Assembly (NCBI RefSeq): GCF_934202235.1
Contig: NZ_CAKPXS010000042.1
Coordinates: 1-15,546, forward strand
DNA length: 15,546 nucleotides
Reading direction: 5' to 3'
Origin: an uncultured Limosilactobacillus sp.
Lineage (GTDB): Bacteria > Bacillota > Bacilli > Lactobacillales > Lactobacillaceae
The translations under genes were made by a program, and so were the position numbers. Shown here one piece after another: positions 1 through 9,260 of this stretch (positions are counted from its first letter, which is position 1; each line of letters starts with the position of its first letter). Below the pieces are notes generated by a model. The model saw only the letters and a list, made by a program, of their open reading frames with translations, was not told the origin of the DNA and ran no database searches.

Positions 1-94
1 CTGTTGAATACCGGACGCATACCTTATCAGTCTAAATTATCTGAACTTTGTCTAACTTTTTTGTTGCACTTCAAATTTTCCCAATCGTTTTTAT

Positions 95-529
95 TTATTT
101 ATGAAATAACCCTAAGTACTGACCGTAACCAGCCTCTTTTAATTCCTCAACCGGGATAAAGCGGAGTGCTGCCGAGTTAATACAGTACCGGAGCCCGCCC
201 CGTTCCACCGGGCCGTCAGTAAAAACATGTCCCAAGTGTGAATCGGCATGTTGACTGCGGACCTCCGTTCGCTCCATGCCAAAGGATTGGTCGCGCTTTT
301 CCTTCACTACCCGCCGTGCAATCGGCTTAGTAAAAGCTGGCCAGCCACAACCAGAATCGTATTTGTCAAGTGAAGAAAAAAGTGGTTCACCACTTACTAC
401 ATCAACATAAATTCCCGGTTGGTCAAAGTGATCATACTTGCCAGTAAACGGTTGCTCAGTTGCTGCTTCCTGCGTTACCGCATACTGGAGCGGTGATAAT
501 TTATTCTTTAGTTTCTCTTTAGCCATCAT
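95..529 (-). CDS. msrB: Peptide-methionine (R)-S-oxide reductase MsrB
   Basis: Reduces the R epimer of methionine sulfoxide, free or in proteins, using thioredoxin; a cytosolic oxidative-damage repair enzyme. The 144-residue product carries the whole single-domain MsrB fold: GEPLFSS (47-53), YDSGCGWPAF (57-66), the active-site stretch RSQHADSHLGHVF (91-103) and RYCINSAALRFIP (114-126). Cys116 in RYCIN is the expected catalytic cysteine and Cys61 in SGCGWP the expected resolving cysteine. They are the only cysteines, so this is the zinc-free form lacking the two CxxC pairs. Two ATGs in tandem (MM) follow a GAGGGGG ribosome site; the second has the more usual spacing, so the product may be 143 residues. 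It is transcribed away from hpt, and no hairpin terminator is visible downstream before the window edge. Confidence 0.95.
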   Translation of the reverse strand: MMAKEKLKNKLSPLQYAVTQEAATEQPFTGKYDHFDQPGIYVDVVSGEPLFSSLDKYDSGCGWPAFTKPIARRVVKEKRDQSFGMERTEVRSQHADSHLGHVFTDGPVERGGLRYCINSAALRFIPVEELKEAGYGQYLGLFHK

Positions 530-665
530 CGGCGCCCCCTCTTCGTCCTTAATAACTATATTTTACACTGAGCCACAGCTAGTTTTTAACGATTTGCCTA
601 GTCAGAAGAAGTTAACGAAATAGTTCACCTAATTGTACCTAAAGGCTTTTATTTTCGTTTATTTA

Positions 666-680
666 TGTTAGAATGCTAAC
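666..680 (+). promoter_or_regulatory. Probable extended -10 promoter of hpt with overlapping dyad
   Basis: TGTTAGAAT (666-674) fits an extended -10 element (TGn plus a TATAAT-like hexamer). The only -35 candidate is weak (TTTTAT, 16 bp upstream). The -10 lies inside the inverted repeat GTTAG-AATG-CTAAC (667-680). TGCTAA (674-679) also pairs with TTAGCA at 692-697. A start near 681 would give hpt a leader of about 60 bases. The promoter is inferred; the dyads are seen directly. Confidence 0.4.
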
Positions 681-702
681 GTCAATAAATATTAGCAAGA
701 AA

Positions 703-725
703 ATAGTTCGTTATTTACGAACAAT
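703..725 (+). promoter_or_regulatory. PurBox-like inverted repeat in the hpt leader
   Basis: GTTCGT (706-711) and ACGAAC (717-722) form a perfect 6-bp dyad with a TATTT spacer, ending 8 bases before the hpt ribosome site. Each arm with its flank matches the PurBox consensus AWWWCCGAACWWT known for PurR of Bacillus and Lactococcus at 12 of 13 places by hand comparison: 713-725 on plus, and 703-715 on minus. The single mismatch is the same C in both. The arms overlap instead of being about 16 bp apart as in Bacillus, and they lie downstream of the proposed promoter. Repression by PurR, or an RNA hairpin in the leader, are both possible. Confidence 0.45.
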
Positions 726-742
726 ATTTGAAAGGGACCATC

Positions 743-1282
743 ATGAATAACGACATCAAAACTATTTTGTACAGCCAAGCTGACATCGACCAACGGTTGA
801 CACAGTTGGCAGCAACGATTACTGAGAAATACCGCGACCAGTTTCCGGTCGTTGTGTCCGTCATGACCGGTGCAATGGTTTTTGCCACTGACATGCTCAA
901 GCGTTTGAACTTCAAACTGAACGTGGATTACGTTGATGTCTCCAGTTATGACAACGGTGACCAGTCGAGCGGCCAAGTCAAGCTGGTCCAAGACCTTTCC
1001 CACTCCATTGCGGGACGTCCAGTGATAATCATGGAAGATATTATTGATACTGGCTACACCCTCCAATACTTAACCAGGCTCTTAGCAGACCGCGGCGCCA
1101 AAAGCATTGAAGTATGTGCACTACTGGACAAGCCAGCGCGTCGGCAAGTGCAAGTTGAAGCTGATTATGTCGGCTTCACGGTTCCTGATGAATTTATTGT
1201 GGGCTATGGTCTCGACTACGATGGCCTTTACCGCAATTTGCCATTTGTCGGTATCCTCAAGCGTTCTGTTTACGAGAATTAA
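743..1282 (+). CDS. hpt: Hypoxanthine (guanine) phosphoribosyltransferase
   Basis: Purine salvage enzyme that joins hypoxanthine or guanine to PRPP to give IMP or GMP, in the cytosol. The 179-residue protein has the family's usual length and motifs: the flexible-loop SSY (67-69), the PRPP-binding segment IIMEDIIDTGYTL (95-107) with the acidic pair Glu98-Asp99, the base-site lysine region LLDKPARR (127-134), and the C-terminal VPDEFIVGYGLDYDGLYRNL (147-166). The ATG at 743 was chosen because GAAAGGG (730-736) lies 6 bases before it; an in-frame TTG at 728 overlaps that ribosome site and is unlikely. In lactobacilli the housekeeping hpt usually sits in a tilS-hpt-ftsH cluster. Here the gene stands alone with its own promoter and terminator, so it may be a second copy. 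Confidence 0.93.
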   Translation: MNNDIKTILYSQADIDQRLTQLAATITEKYRDQFPVVVSVMTGAMVFATDMLKRLNFKLNVDYVDVSSYDNGDQSSGQVKLVQDLSHSIAGRPVIIMEDIIDTGYTLQYLTRLLADRGAKSIEVCALLDKPARRQVQVEADYVGFTVPDEFIVGYGLDYDGLYRNLPFVGILKRSVYEN

Positions 1283-1305
1283 CTTCCATTACCATAAGAG
1301 AGCTT

Positions 1306-1338
1306 CCCGAGTTAGTAACCACTAACTTGGGATTTTTT
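1306..1338 (+). terminator. Rho-independent terminator of hpt
   Basis: CCCGAGTTAG (1306-1315) pairs with CTAACTTGGG (1322-1331), with one G-U pair and a six-base loop. An ATTTTTT tract follows at once. It lies 24 bases after the hpt stop codon. Confidence 0.9.
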
Positions 1339-1378
1339 AGATCCGTTTAACAAAATTCAATCTTGTTCATGCTTTCAC

Positions 1379-1407
1379 TTGACGTTTGATTAAAGTTCCC
1401 GTATCAT
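1379..1407 (+). promoter_or_regulatory. Sigma-A promoter of the diacetyl reductase gene
   Basis: TTGACG (1379-1384), a 17-base spacer and TATCAT (1402-1407) give a near-consensus vegetative promoter. It lies about 40 bases before the AAGGAG ribosome site of the reductase and about 40 bases after the hpt terminator, so the reductase is probably a single-gene unit. Confidence 0.7.
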
Positions 1408-1457
1408 AAAAGTCGTTCTTTGATAACAAATTCACAAAGTTGAAGGAGCGAACAGTT

Positions 1458-2231
1458 ATGTCTCAAAAAGTTGCATTAGTTACTGGTGCTAGTCAAGGGA
1501 TCGGTGAAGCAATCGCCAAACGCTTAGCAAAGGATGGCTTTGCGGTCGCCCTGGTTGCTCGCCACATGGATAAACTGCAAAAAGTTCAACAAGAAATCGA
1601 GCAAGCGGGCGGTACGGCCCTGCCAATTGTTGCTGACGTGGCCAAGCGTGACGAAGTCTTTGCTGCTGTCAACGAAGCAGCCGGTAAACTTGGTGACTTC
1701 AACGTGATGGTTAACAACGCCGGTGTTGCCCCAACCACCCCGATCGACACCGTTACCGAAGACGATATGGACTACGTTTACAAGATTAACGTTTACGGGA
1801 CTGTCTGGGGAATTCAGGCTGCTCACGAAGCATTTAAGAAGCTGGGCCACCCTGGTAAGATTATCAACGCTACTTCCCAGGCCGGAGTTGTCGGCAACCC
1901 GAACCTGACCGTTTACTCCAGCTCCAAGTTTGCTATCCGGGGGATTACCCAAGTCACGGCTCGTGAACTGGCTGATGAGGGCACGACAGTTAACTGCTTC
2001 GCCCCAGGGATTGTGAAGACCCCAATGATGTATGACATCGCCCACAAGGTTGGTCAAAACGCCGGCAAGAGTGATGAATGGGGGATGCAGACTTTTGCTA
2101 AGGACATTGCCTTGAAACGCTTGTCTGAACCCGAAGACGTTGCCAACGCTGTCGCCTTCCAGGCTGGCTCTGACTCAGACTACATTACTGGTCAGACGCT
2201 CGAAGTCGACGGTGGGATGCAGTTCCACTAG
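1458..2231 (+). CDS. butA: Diacetyl reductase, (S)-acetoin forming (short-chain dehydrogenase)
   Basis: NAD(H)-dependent short-chain dehydrogenase that reduces diacetyl to acetoin, and in this subfamily often acetoin to butanediol; a cytosolic sink for reducing power in lactic acid bacteria. The 257 residues show the nucleotide motif TGASQGIG (9-16), NNAG (86-89) and the full catalytic tetrad Asn111, Ser140, Tyr153, Lys157 (YSSSK). SQAGVVGNP, CFAPGIVKTPM and RLSEPEDVA, as remembered, closely match the BudC/ButA acetoin reductase group rather than FabG, and the length agrees. The ATG at 1458 follows AAGGAG (1443-1448) by 9 bases; the upstream in-frame TTG at 1440 would overlap that site and is rejected. 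The subfamily call is strong; the preferred substrate is inferred. Confidence 0.88.
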   Translation: MSQKVALVTGASQGIGEAIAKRLAKDGFAVALVARHMDKLQKVQQEIEQAGGTALPIVADVAKRDEVFAAVNEAAGKLGDFNVMVNNAGVAPTTPIDTVTEDDMDYVYKINVYGTVWGIQAAHEAFKKLGHPGKIINATSQAGVVGNPNLTVYSSSKFAIRGITQVTARELADEGTTVNCFAPGIVKTPMMYDIAHKVGQNAGKSDEWGMQTFAKDIALKRLSEPEDVANAVAFQAGSDSDYITGQTLEVDGGMQFH

Positions 2232-2294
2232 AATATCACTTACGATCAATAATTAAATAATTAACTTCATTAGTTGCCGTCAACGACGACCGTG

Positions 2295-2346
2295 AAAAAA
2301 TGGAGCACGATGAAATCAAAAGATTTCACCGTGCTCCATTCGTTTT
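2295..2346. terminator. Bidirectional terminator between the reductase and the adhesin gene
   Basis: TGGAGCACGATGAAATC (2301-2317) pairs with GATTTCACCGTGCTCCA (2322-2338) over 17 positions with one A-C mismatch and an AAAA loop. Six A residues precede it, giving a U6 tract on the minus strand 57 bases after the adhesin stop. TTCGTTTT follows it on the plus strand for the reductase. The minus-strand version looks stronger. Confidence 0.8.
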
Positions 2347-2394
2347 ACCGGCTTATGCGGTCACAACCTCACAAGCTGTCTTCATTACTCATCA

Positions 2395-2502
2395 TTATTC
2401 ATCTTTCCGATGTTGACTCCCTAACAAGCCAATCATTCCCAGCAGGACACTCAAGCCAAGACCAAACGCTGTCTGAGAATTATGGTTCCCGGTCTGTGGC
2501 AA
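2395..2502 (-). other. LPQTG cell-wall sorting signal of the adhesin (out of frame with its body)
   Basis: LPQTG is encoded at 2488-2502. It is followed by a short polar stretch, a hydrophobic segment (FGLGLSVLLGMIGLLG) and the basic tail SQHRKDE before the stop: the three-part signal used by sortase A. It is preceded by a Ser/Gln/His-rich wall-spanning stretch. Because of the 4-base loss near 2753, ribosomes reading the adhesin body never reach it. Confidence 0.93.
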
Positions 2503-2599
2503 CTGGTGACGACGTGAGGCTGATGACTGCTGGTCACTATGACTAGCAGTAGTTGAGGCTTGTCCAACGACATTCTGATGACTACCAGCAGCTTGCGGT

Positions 2600-5500
2600 A
2601 AGGCCTGGTAGTAAACGTCCACCGTGACTGGCGAAGTAGTATTCATCACTCTTGCCAGCGGTACTGTCGTTTGACTAGCAGTGTAACCACCGATGGCTGG
2701 CACATCATATGCTGGCCAGTCAGCCGTCGACCACTGACTGTAATCAATGTCACCACTTCGTCAACCGTTGCCGTCCGACTCAAGTGGGCGTCCTGGTGGA
2801 TCGTCTTAATTGAACCGTCTGGCAAGTGGAGGTTAATCGTCCGGGTGATCATCTTGTTCAAATCATCCTGGCTAACCCCCGTCGGGTAATGCTGTGACGG
2901 ATTGTCTGGTAAAATGTCCGCTGGCGTCTTCGGTTGGTCTGGCGTAACCGTTGTTGTGGCGTGCTTGACATGGATAGTGATCAACTGGTTGTCATCATCC
3001 ACGTGGTCAAACTGGTTTGGTACCTGGTCGCCACTAACAAGGACGTAACCATGGTTCTGGTAATTCTCGACAACCTGGTCCAGGTCCTGGTGAGCCTCAG
3101 TTGGTACCCCCTGGTCAGATACACCACTGACTAAGCGAACAGGTTGGTCGCCACTGATGACGTTACCAGTATTGTCGTCAACTACCTGGTAGTCAATCTC
3201 TTGCGGATCGGCAGTATAGCTGATGTCGATCGTTTGGTCCTTCGTCTGGCCATTCACCGTTACCACCGCAACACTTGCCTTGGTTGGCGTGTAACCAGTG
3301 ATAGTTGGTGTCTGGTATGCCGGCCACTGGTCGGTACTCCAATCACTATCGGCAACGACTTTGCCAGTCACCTCGTCAACCGTTGCCGTCCGCGTCAAGT
3401 GAAACTTCTGCTCAGTATTATCGGTAATGCCGTTTGGCCGGTGCAGGCTGATCAGCCGCGTCACTGTCTTGTTCAAATCATCCTTAGCAACACCGTTAGG
3501 ATACTTCTTATTCGGATTGTCCGGCAGCTTATCCTTCGGCGTCTTTAGATCAGTTGGCGTTACTGTCGTCGTCGCGTGCTTGAGGGCAACCGTGTAGGTA
3601 TGGGTGTCAGTGTTGTCACCATCATACTTTGGTGCGGTCCCCTGCGGATCAAAGCCGTTAGTAACCAGGACGTAACCGTGCCGCTTCAGTTGGGCAATGG
3701 TTGAGGCCGTCTGGTAGTTAACCGCCTGGCCGGCCACCCCGGTCAGCACTCCTGATCCGGTGTTGGCAATTGGTCGATTATCGTTATCCTGGTCGATATA
3801 AACGACCTTGACCGTTGGGTCCTTGGCATAGGTGACCGTCCGGGTAATGGTAGCCGTCGTGGTTGGCGTTGCCAGGGTGACCGTCGAACCATTGGTCAAT
3901 CCCTGGTCGGCCGTGGCGTTGTTATCCACTTTGATCGTCAGTGCCGGTACTTGATTATCTGACGGGTGGTAGCCCCTTTCTGATGGTGATTGCACTGCCT
4001 GCGTAGTCGCTGTCGACCAGCTAATTTCTGGCGTGTTGTGGTTACCAGCATTGACAATTTCATTACCTTGCTGGTCCTTAATTGGCTTATTGGTCAGCTC
4101 ACCGGTAACCAGGTCGATGTAGGCAGTGCCGACCAACGTGACGGACTGGTGGGCGTTGGTTGGTATCTGACCAGTAAAGGCCGTCTCGTCATGATTGATG
4201 TACTTTACATCAAGCGTAGCCGTCTTCTTCAAGTCAGCCAACTGCAGCTTGCTCTGGTCAGGCATCTTGGGGTCATTGCCGGTGACCTTTTGGACAAGGT
4301 GATGCAAGGTGATCAGGACGTTTTGGTTCTTCTGGTCATCATGGTCGTACTTGCTTGGCAATGCCTGGGCATCAACAACGTAGCCCTTTTGCTGGTACTG
4401 GCTAATGATCTGCTGGTAACTGGTCTTGGCAGCGGCACTAACAGTCCCATCAGAAACTCCCGTCCCGTTTGGCAAGGCTACCTGCTTGGCCAGCGTTTGA
4501 CCGGTCGTGGCGTCCTTGACGGTGTAGGTCAGTTTCTGCTGGTCGGGGGCATAAGTAACAACCACGTCAGCCGCGTTCTTCCCCTGGACCGCGTCAGTCG
4601 CCGCAACGCTCAACTTATCCGCCGTATACCCAGGGATCACTGGTGAAGCGACTACTTCGTACTGCTTGACGTTTTGACCGCCGGTGGTTTTGCCGCCCTG
4701 GTCGATGGTTGACGACACTGCTTGCCAGTCGTTGTTTGGCGTGACTGCCCCGGTGACCAGGTTCATCTTCCCCGTCCGGTTAAAGGTGACCGTTTCCGTG
4801 ACTGGATCGGCGGCCTGGGTCCCATTAGTAAACTGGTAACGGATCTGCCGGGTCGACTGTGACTGGTAATTCTTGGCGTCAAACTGGTTCTTCGCTGGCC
4901 ACTGGTATGGGCTATGGTCAGTTACTGGCTGGCCCGCCGTCACCTTGGTCGTGGCGTTGACCGGTACGACGTGTTCAACGTAGTAAACCTTGACGGTTTG
5001 GTCATCGTCAGTGGCACTCACCGTCTGTTTAGCGATCGTCGGCATAGCAGCCCCAGATTCGTCAGTAGCCGGTTCATAACCCGCTGTCCGCAAGTCAGGG
5101 TTAGTGACCTGGCCCCAGCTGTTGGCCGTCGTCTGCCAAGCATCGTCAGCATTCTTCGTGTCGACTTGGTAAACCTTCACCTGCTGGCCATTAGCACCGG
5201 TGTATTCGGTGTAGTGACCAGTCGTGTTGTAACCAATAACCTGGTTCGTTACTGCGTCCGTTACTGCCGTTTGACTAAAGTTCACGGTTTGCGGCGCATG
5301 ATGGGCCACAGCAGTTGGCAGCTCCTGGCCCGTGGTCTTGTCATAGTAGGCAATCGTCCGCTTGACCGCCTTATCAGTAATCTTGACTGTCGTCCCGTGA
5401 AGCAGGTGGACAATCACGGTCTGGTTGTCCTGGTCATTCGTGTCAAAGTTCGTCGGTACCTGGTAGCCCTGCTTTAAAACATAACCTTGTTTCAGGTATG

Positions 5501-5945
5501 AGTCGACAACGTCCTTCAACTTCGACTTGGCATCATTCGGCACCGCACTAGTCGAATCACCACTGACTAAGTCGTCGGTCTTTAGCACCTTACCATTGTC
5601 AGTATCATCAACAATTTGGTAGTTGATGGTCTGCTTGGTTGGGGTGTAGACAACCGTGTATTCCAAGTCTGATGACCCGTTGTTGACAGTAATGATACTA
5701 ATTTGTCCCTTGGTAGCATCATAATGAGCAGTCGGCGTCACTGAGACAGTATAACCCGGCTTATTGTCGATTGTTACTGGCGGGAAGTCATAACTATCCA
5801 TCCCTGCATTCCAAACAATCTTGCCACTTTGCGGGTCCTTATATCCTGATCCGGTAAACTTGTGACTAGCGAAAGTATCATCCTTGACCTTCTGATGATT
5901 AGCATAGACGTAGTGAATAGTTTCCTTAACCGTGTGGTCAGCCGT
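2600..5945 (-). repeat. Array of Mub-type B1/B2 modules; the last two are a 615-bp tandem repeat
   Basis: I count four B1-like modules (Y-x-VVDD...GYVLxxGxxVP...FD...DNQxxxVHLxH pattern). They alternate with about six B2-like modules (RTIxY...TxTVxFxRT...VTG...GYT pattern). The earlier modules are diverged. The last two B1+B2 units, about 3213-3827 and 2600-3212, share TPxDxLPDNP, GVxxDDLNK and RTATVDEV. They also share long identical DNA: the block at 2761 recurs at 3376, exactly 615 bases (205 codons) away. Module edges are approximate. Confidence 0.8.
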
Positions 5946-8900
5946 AACTGGTTGGCCAATCACAGCTTTAAAGACCACCGCATCCTGGTCAAAGTCATAC
6001 TTCGCCGTTTTACCAAAAGCTGCTGTCCCATTAGCATAACCACCCAAATATTGTTCATGTGAATTCTCCACCGTTGGGTGGGCATAGTCAATTACTAAGT
6101 GCGCTGGCAACTGCGAACGATCTAATGCCGTCAGTCCCTGATCAGATTGCAGGAAATCCGACCGCTTCATCTGGTCCTGGCCTTCCTGATATTGGTGGGC
6201 TTGGTAGGTTAACTCGACATCATGGTTATGCCCCTGTGCGTCAGTATACCGAATAATCGTCTTGACAGTAGACTGACCAACGACCTTAATCTTTGCGGAC
6301 GCCGGACTCTGGGCGTTAATCACTACTGGCTTGAGTTGTACCGATCCGTCAGCATTATTAGCCCAAGTGTTGCTAGTGACCTGTGTCACCTTATTAACAT
6401 CATCATAAATCTGCTTATCTTCGATCGGCATCACAACCCGGTAAGTTGAGTCACCAGCAAGACTATCAGCAGAAACCAGTATTGCCCGCACCTTCGACCA
6501 ATCACTAATTTGGCTCGCTGACTTGAATTGAGTTAATTGCGTAGAAGTGACATTACTAAGATCAACAGACTGCGTGGAATAGCTAATCGTGACACCAGTT
6601 GCCGGTTGGTTAGTGTTAACATTCACCACCGTGGCTGGGCCGGACAAAACTGAAGCAAAGTGCCCTGATTCTTGACCATCATCTAAGTTAATGACCGACT
6701 TTACGTTAGTGAGCGCCCTATCTTGACCATTGATAATGGAATTATAAAGTTTCATTTGGGTCCCCGTGTGGTCTGACTGGGTCGTTTGTAACGCTGGTGC
6801 TGGTTGGCCAGTTGTTGAAGTCATTGTGGCAATAGTTGTCCCCTTGGCAACGACAAGGTCCCAATGACCTTCTTCGTACACCAATGTATTATTGGCAGCG
6901 ACATGACCATTCTGAGCCAACTTCTTAAACAGGTTGGCAAACGTCCCGTTCTTTTCACTATACTGATCCACAGTGGGAAACCGACGTGCAAAATTAGAAA
7001 CCTGATCAGACACGACCATCATCGCTGTTGGCTTTGACGATGTCAGCCAGTCCGGCGTGTTATCCAACCCTGAAACGGTGATATCAAAGCCATCATAAAC
7101 GGTCTTGTAATTGGAAAGATCAACCACAACCACCTGCTGACCATCGATAACCTGGAATGAAATTGCCTTCGGCTTCAGTACTTGATGGGTGTCGCCTGTC
7201 GTCACCTGCACGTTTTGCGATAGCTGCTGCCCGTTAATCGAAACATTCGCTGGTAAAACCAGGTAAGCCAGCGGTTGTTTTAATTGCGGTTTATAGTTGG
7301 ACTGATCTTCATAGCCATCAACAGAGTATGTTATGTGCCCAGCGTTTTGCTGTCCTGGCGTCTTCGAGTCTTGATGGGGAACGATTTGTAATTGTGCACC
7401 AATGCCTGCCGGCGTTTCGGCAATAACTAGAAACCGTGTTGATGTCGCATTAATTGACTGAGATAGCTGCGGAGCAGTTGCTTCAACGTGAATATCCATC
7501 TCATCACCCACTTGAACAGGTTGTCCATTAGCGTAGTGATCAGCGGTAACATAGACAAAATCATGGAGGCTATCAGGGATACCAAATACAGCACCACCAT
7601 AAACCTGATCATAGTGGATATCGACTGCCTTGATAGAAACCTTGTCATCTCCGGAACCCAACTTAATGTTTGGTGAACCCCAATCCTTTAAGTCATAGCC
7701 ACTGTATAGCTCGAACTCCTTATTATTGGCAACGGACTGCCAATCCTTCGCGGTTAACTCAACCGTCCGGCCATCAGAAAGGAACACCATGATCCGATCT
7801 GCCCCATCAAGGCTGTTGTTTTTATTTAGGCTTAGCCGATAAACATTGAGTCCATCTGGAAACTCAACGTGAACGTTCACATCTGATAGGGTATCATTTG
7901 ATTTGTTACTAAACGGTGCAACAACGGCTTGTGAACTCTCATTGCCAATGTATTGCTGATGATTAATTGTTTGACCATACGGGGTTTTTGATTGATAGGG
8001 CCCAAAGTACAAATTAACACCATCCTGATAAATGACGGCTTGCTGCTTATCCACCCCAATCGTACCCTCTGTATTGTTATTATTCCAAATAGTAACATCA
8101 AAATCCGTTGGTTGATTGTGGTTTAATGTTACTTTATGGTTTAATGTTCTAATTTGGCTAATGATGTGGTCATCATTGTGATTCAATTTAACTGTCTTTT
8201 GTCCATTAGCAAACTGACTATCTGACACATTAACTTCCAAGTTAAACACAAAGTTAAATGAATCGCCATCGCTATCCTTATTCAAACTTGGTGTTTGGCC
8301 AGCGCTTAATTTAACCTGATTAATGGTCAACACACCATTATTCACAGTAGCTGTCGCGGTCCCTAAAACTTTACCAAAATCATCCATTAAGGTGACATGA
8401 GGTGAAGTCAACTTAAATTCACTCGGCAACGTGAATTGGACGTTCATCGACGGAAAAGACTTTGCAACGTCGAACTGCCCGAGTGCGTTCCCTAACCCAT
8501 AACCAGCATATGTTAACGAAATCTGTCCTTGATAAGAATGGTGGTTTCGCAACGGATAATTCAGGTCGCCATGATAAAGGCTAAAGTTAGTATTTGAGAT
8601 CCCCATTGAACTTTCTTCACTGGCAAACTCAAGGGATTGCGCATCCCCATTATTCTTTGCTAGTGAAATTTGACCGCTTGCCAATGCATATGGCGCCCAT
8701 CCTTGACCGTCAAAAATATCAAAATGGGCATTCGGGCGGTAACGTAAGATAATATCCTGTGAAATCGTCCCCGTACTAGTAAAATGATCAGTAATGACAA
8801 ACCAACCATGTTCAGCATCACTGTTGACCAATTGAGAAGTGGTCGTCCCCATCGATGATGGCAATGAGGAAATATCATTTTGGGTATCAATAAACCATTC

Positions 8901-9260
8901 TGGAACCCGAATAGTGTAAGTATCCCCAGCCTTAAAACTACTCGACTTAAAAGTCAGCTTCGCCTTCTGGTTACCACTATTAATGACATTATGGTCCACT
9001 GTTAATTCTGATCCATCGTCAAGCGTAACCGTTTGCTGGCTACCATTAACATTGGTGGTATAACCCGAATTAGGCTTTAGATGAATAGCAGATTGATCAG
9101 TTGCCGGGATAGCTGCCTTACTCTCCTGCAACTGATTTGCTGCTGAGACAGGTTGACCACTCTTCGCCGTCCTCAATGGAACTTGCTGCTGGTCAACTTG
9201 TTTTTGATTTGCAGTTTTATTTTCGACTTGACCCGCTGTTGGCTTCGTTGGTACTTGGTC

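Noticed and set aside
706..722. LexA-type SOS box in the hpt leader
   Set aside because: The Gram-positive SOS box is CGAAC-N4-GTTCG. Here the arms are in the opposite order, which fits a PurBox-like element better.
2301..2338. CRISPR repeat or transposon end
   Set aside because: Only one hairpin is present here, with no regular spacer series and no transposase. Its position between convergent genes and T tracts explains it as a terminator.
2646..2750. The 34-residue C-terminal end of the long adhesin frame as a genuine tail
   Set aside because: It has no likeness to Mub modules and contains the only cysteine. The other frame continues the repeat exactly (DIDYSQWSTADWPAYDVP) to LPQTG.
3990..5477. 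Long plus-strand frames (218 and 187 codons) opposite the Mub repeats
   Set aside because: They are antisense shadows of the repetitive adhesin body, with no start signals and unlikely composition.
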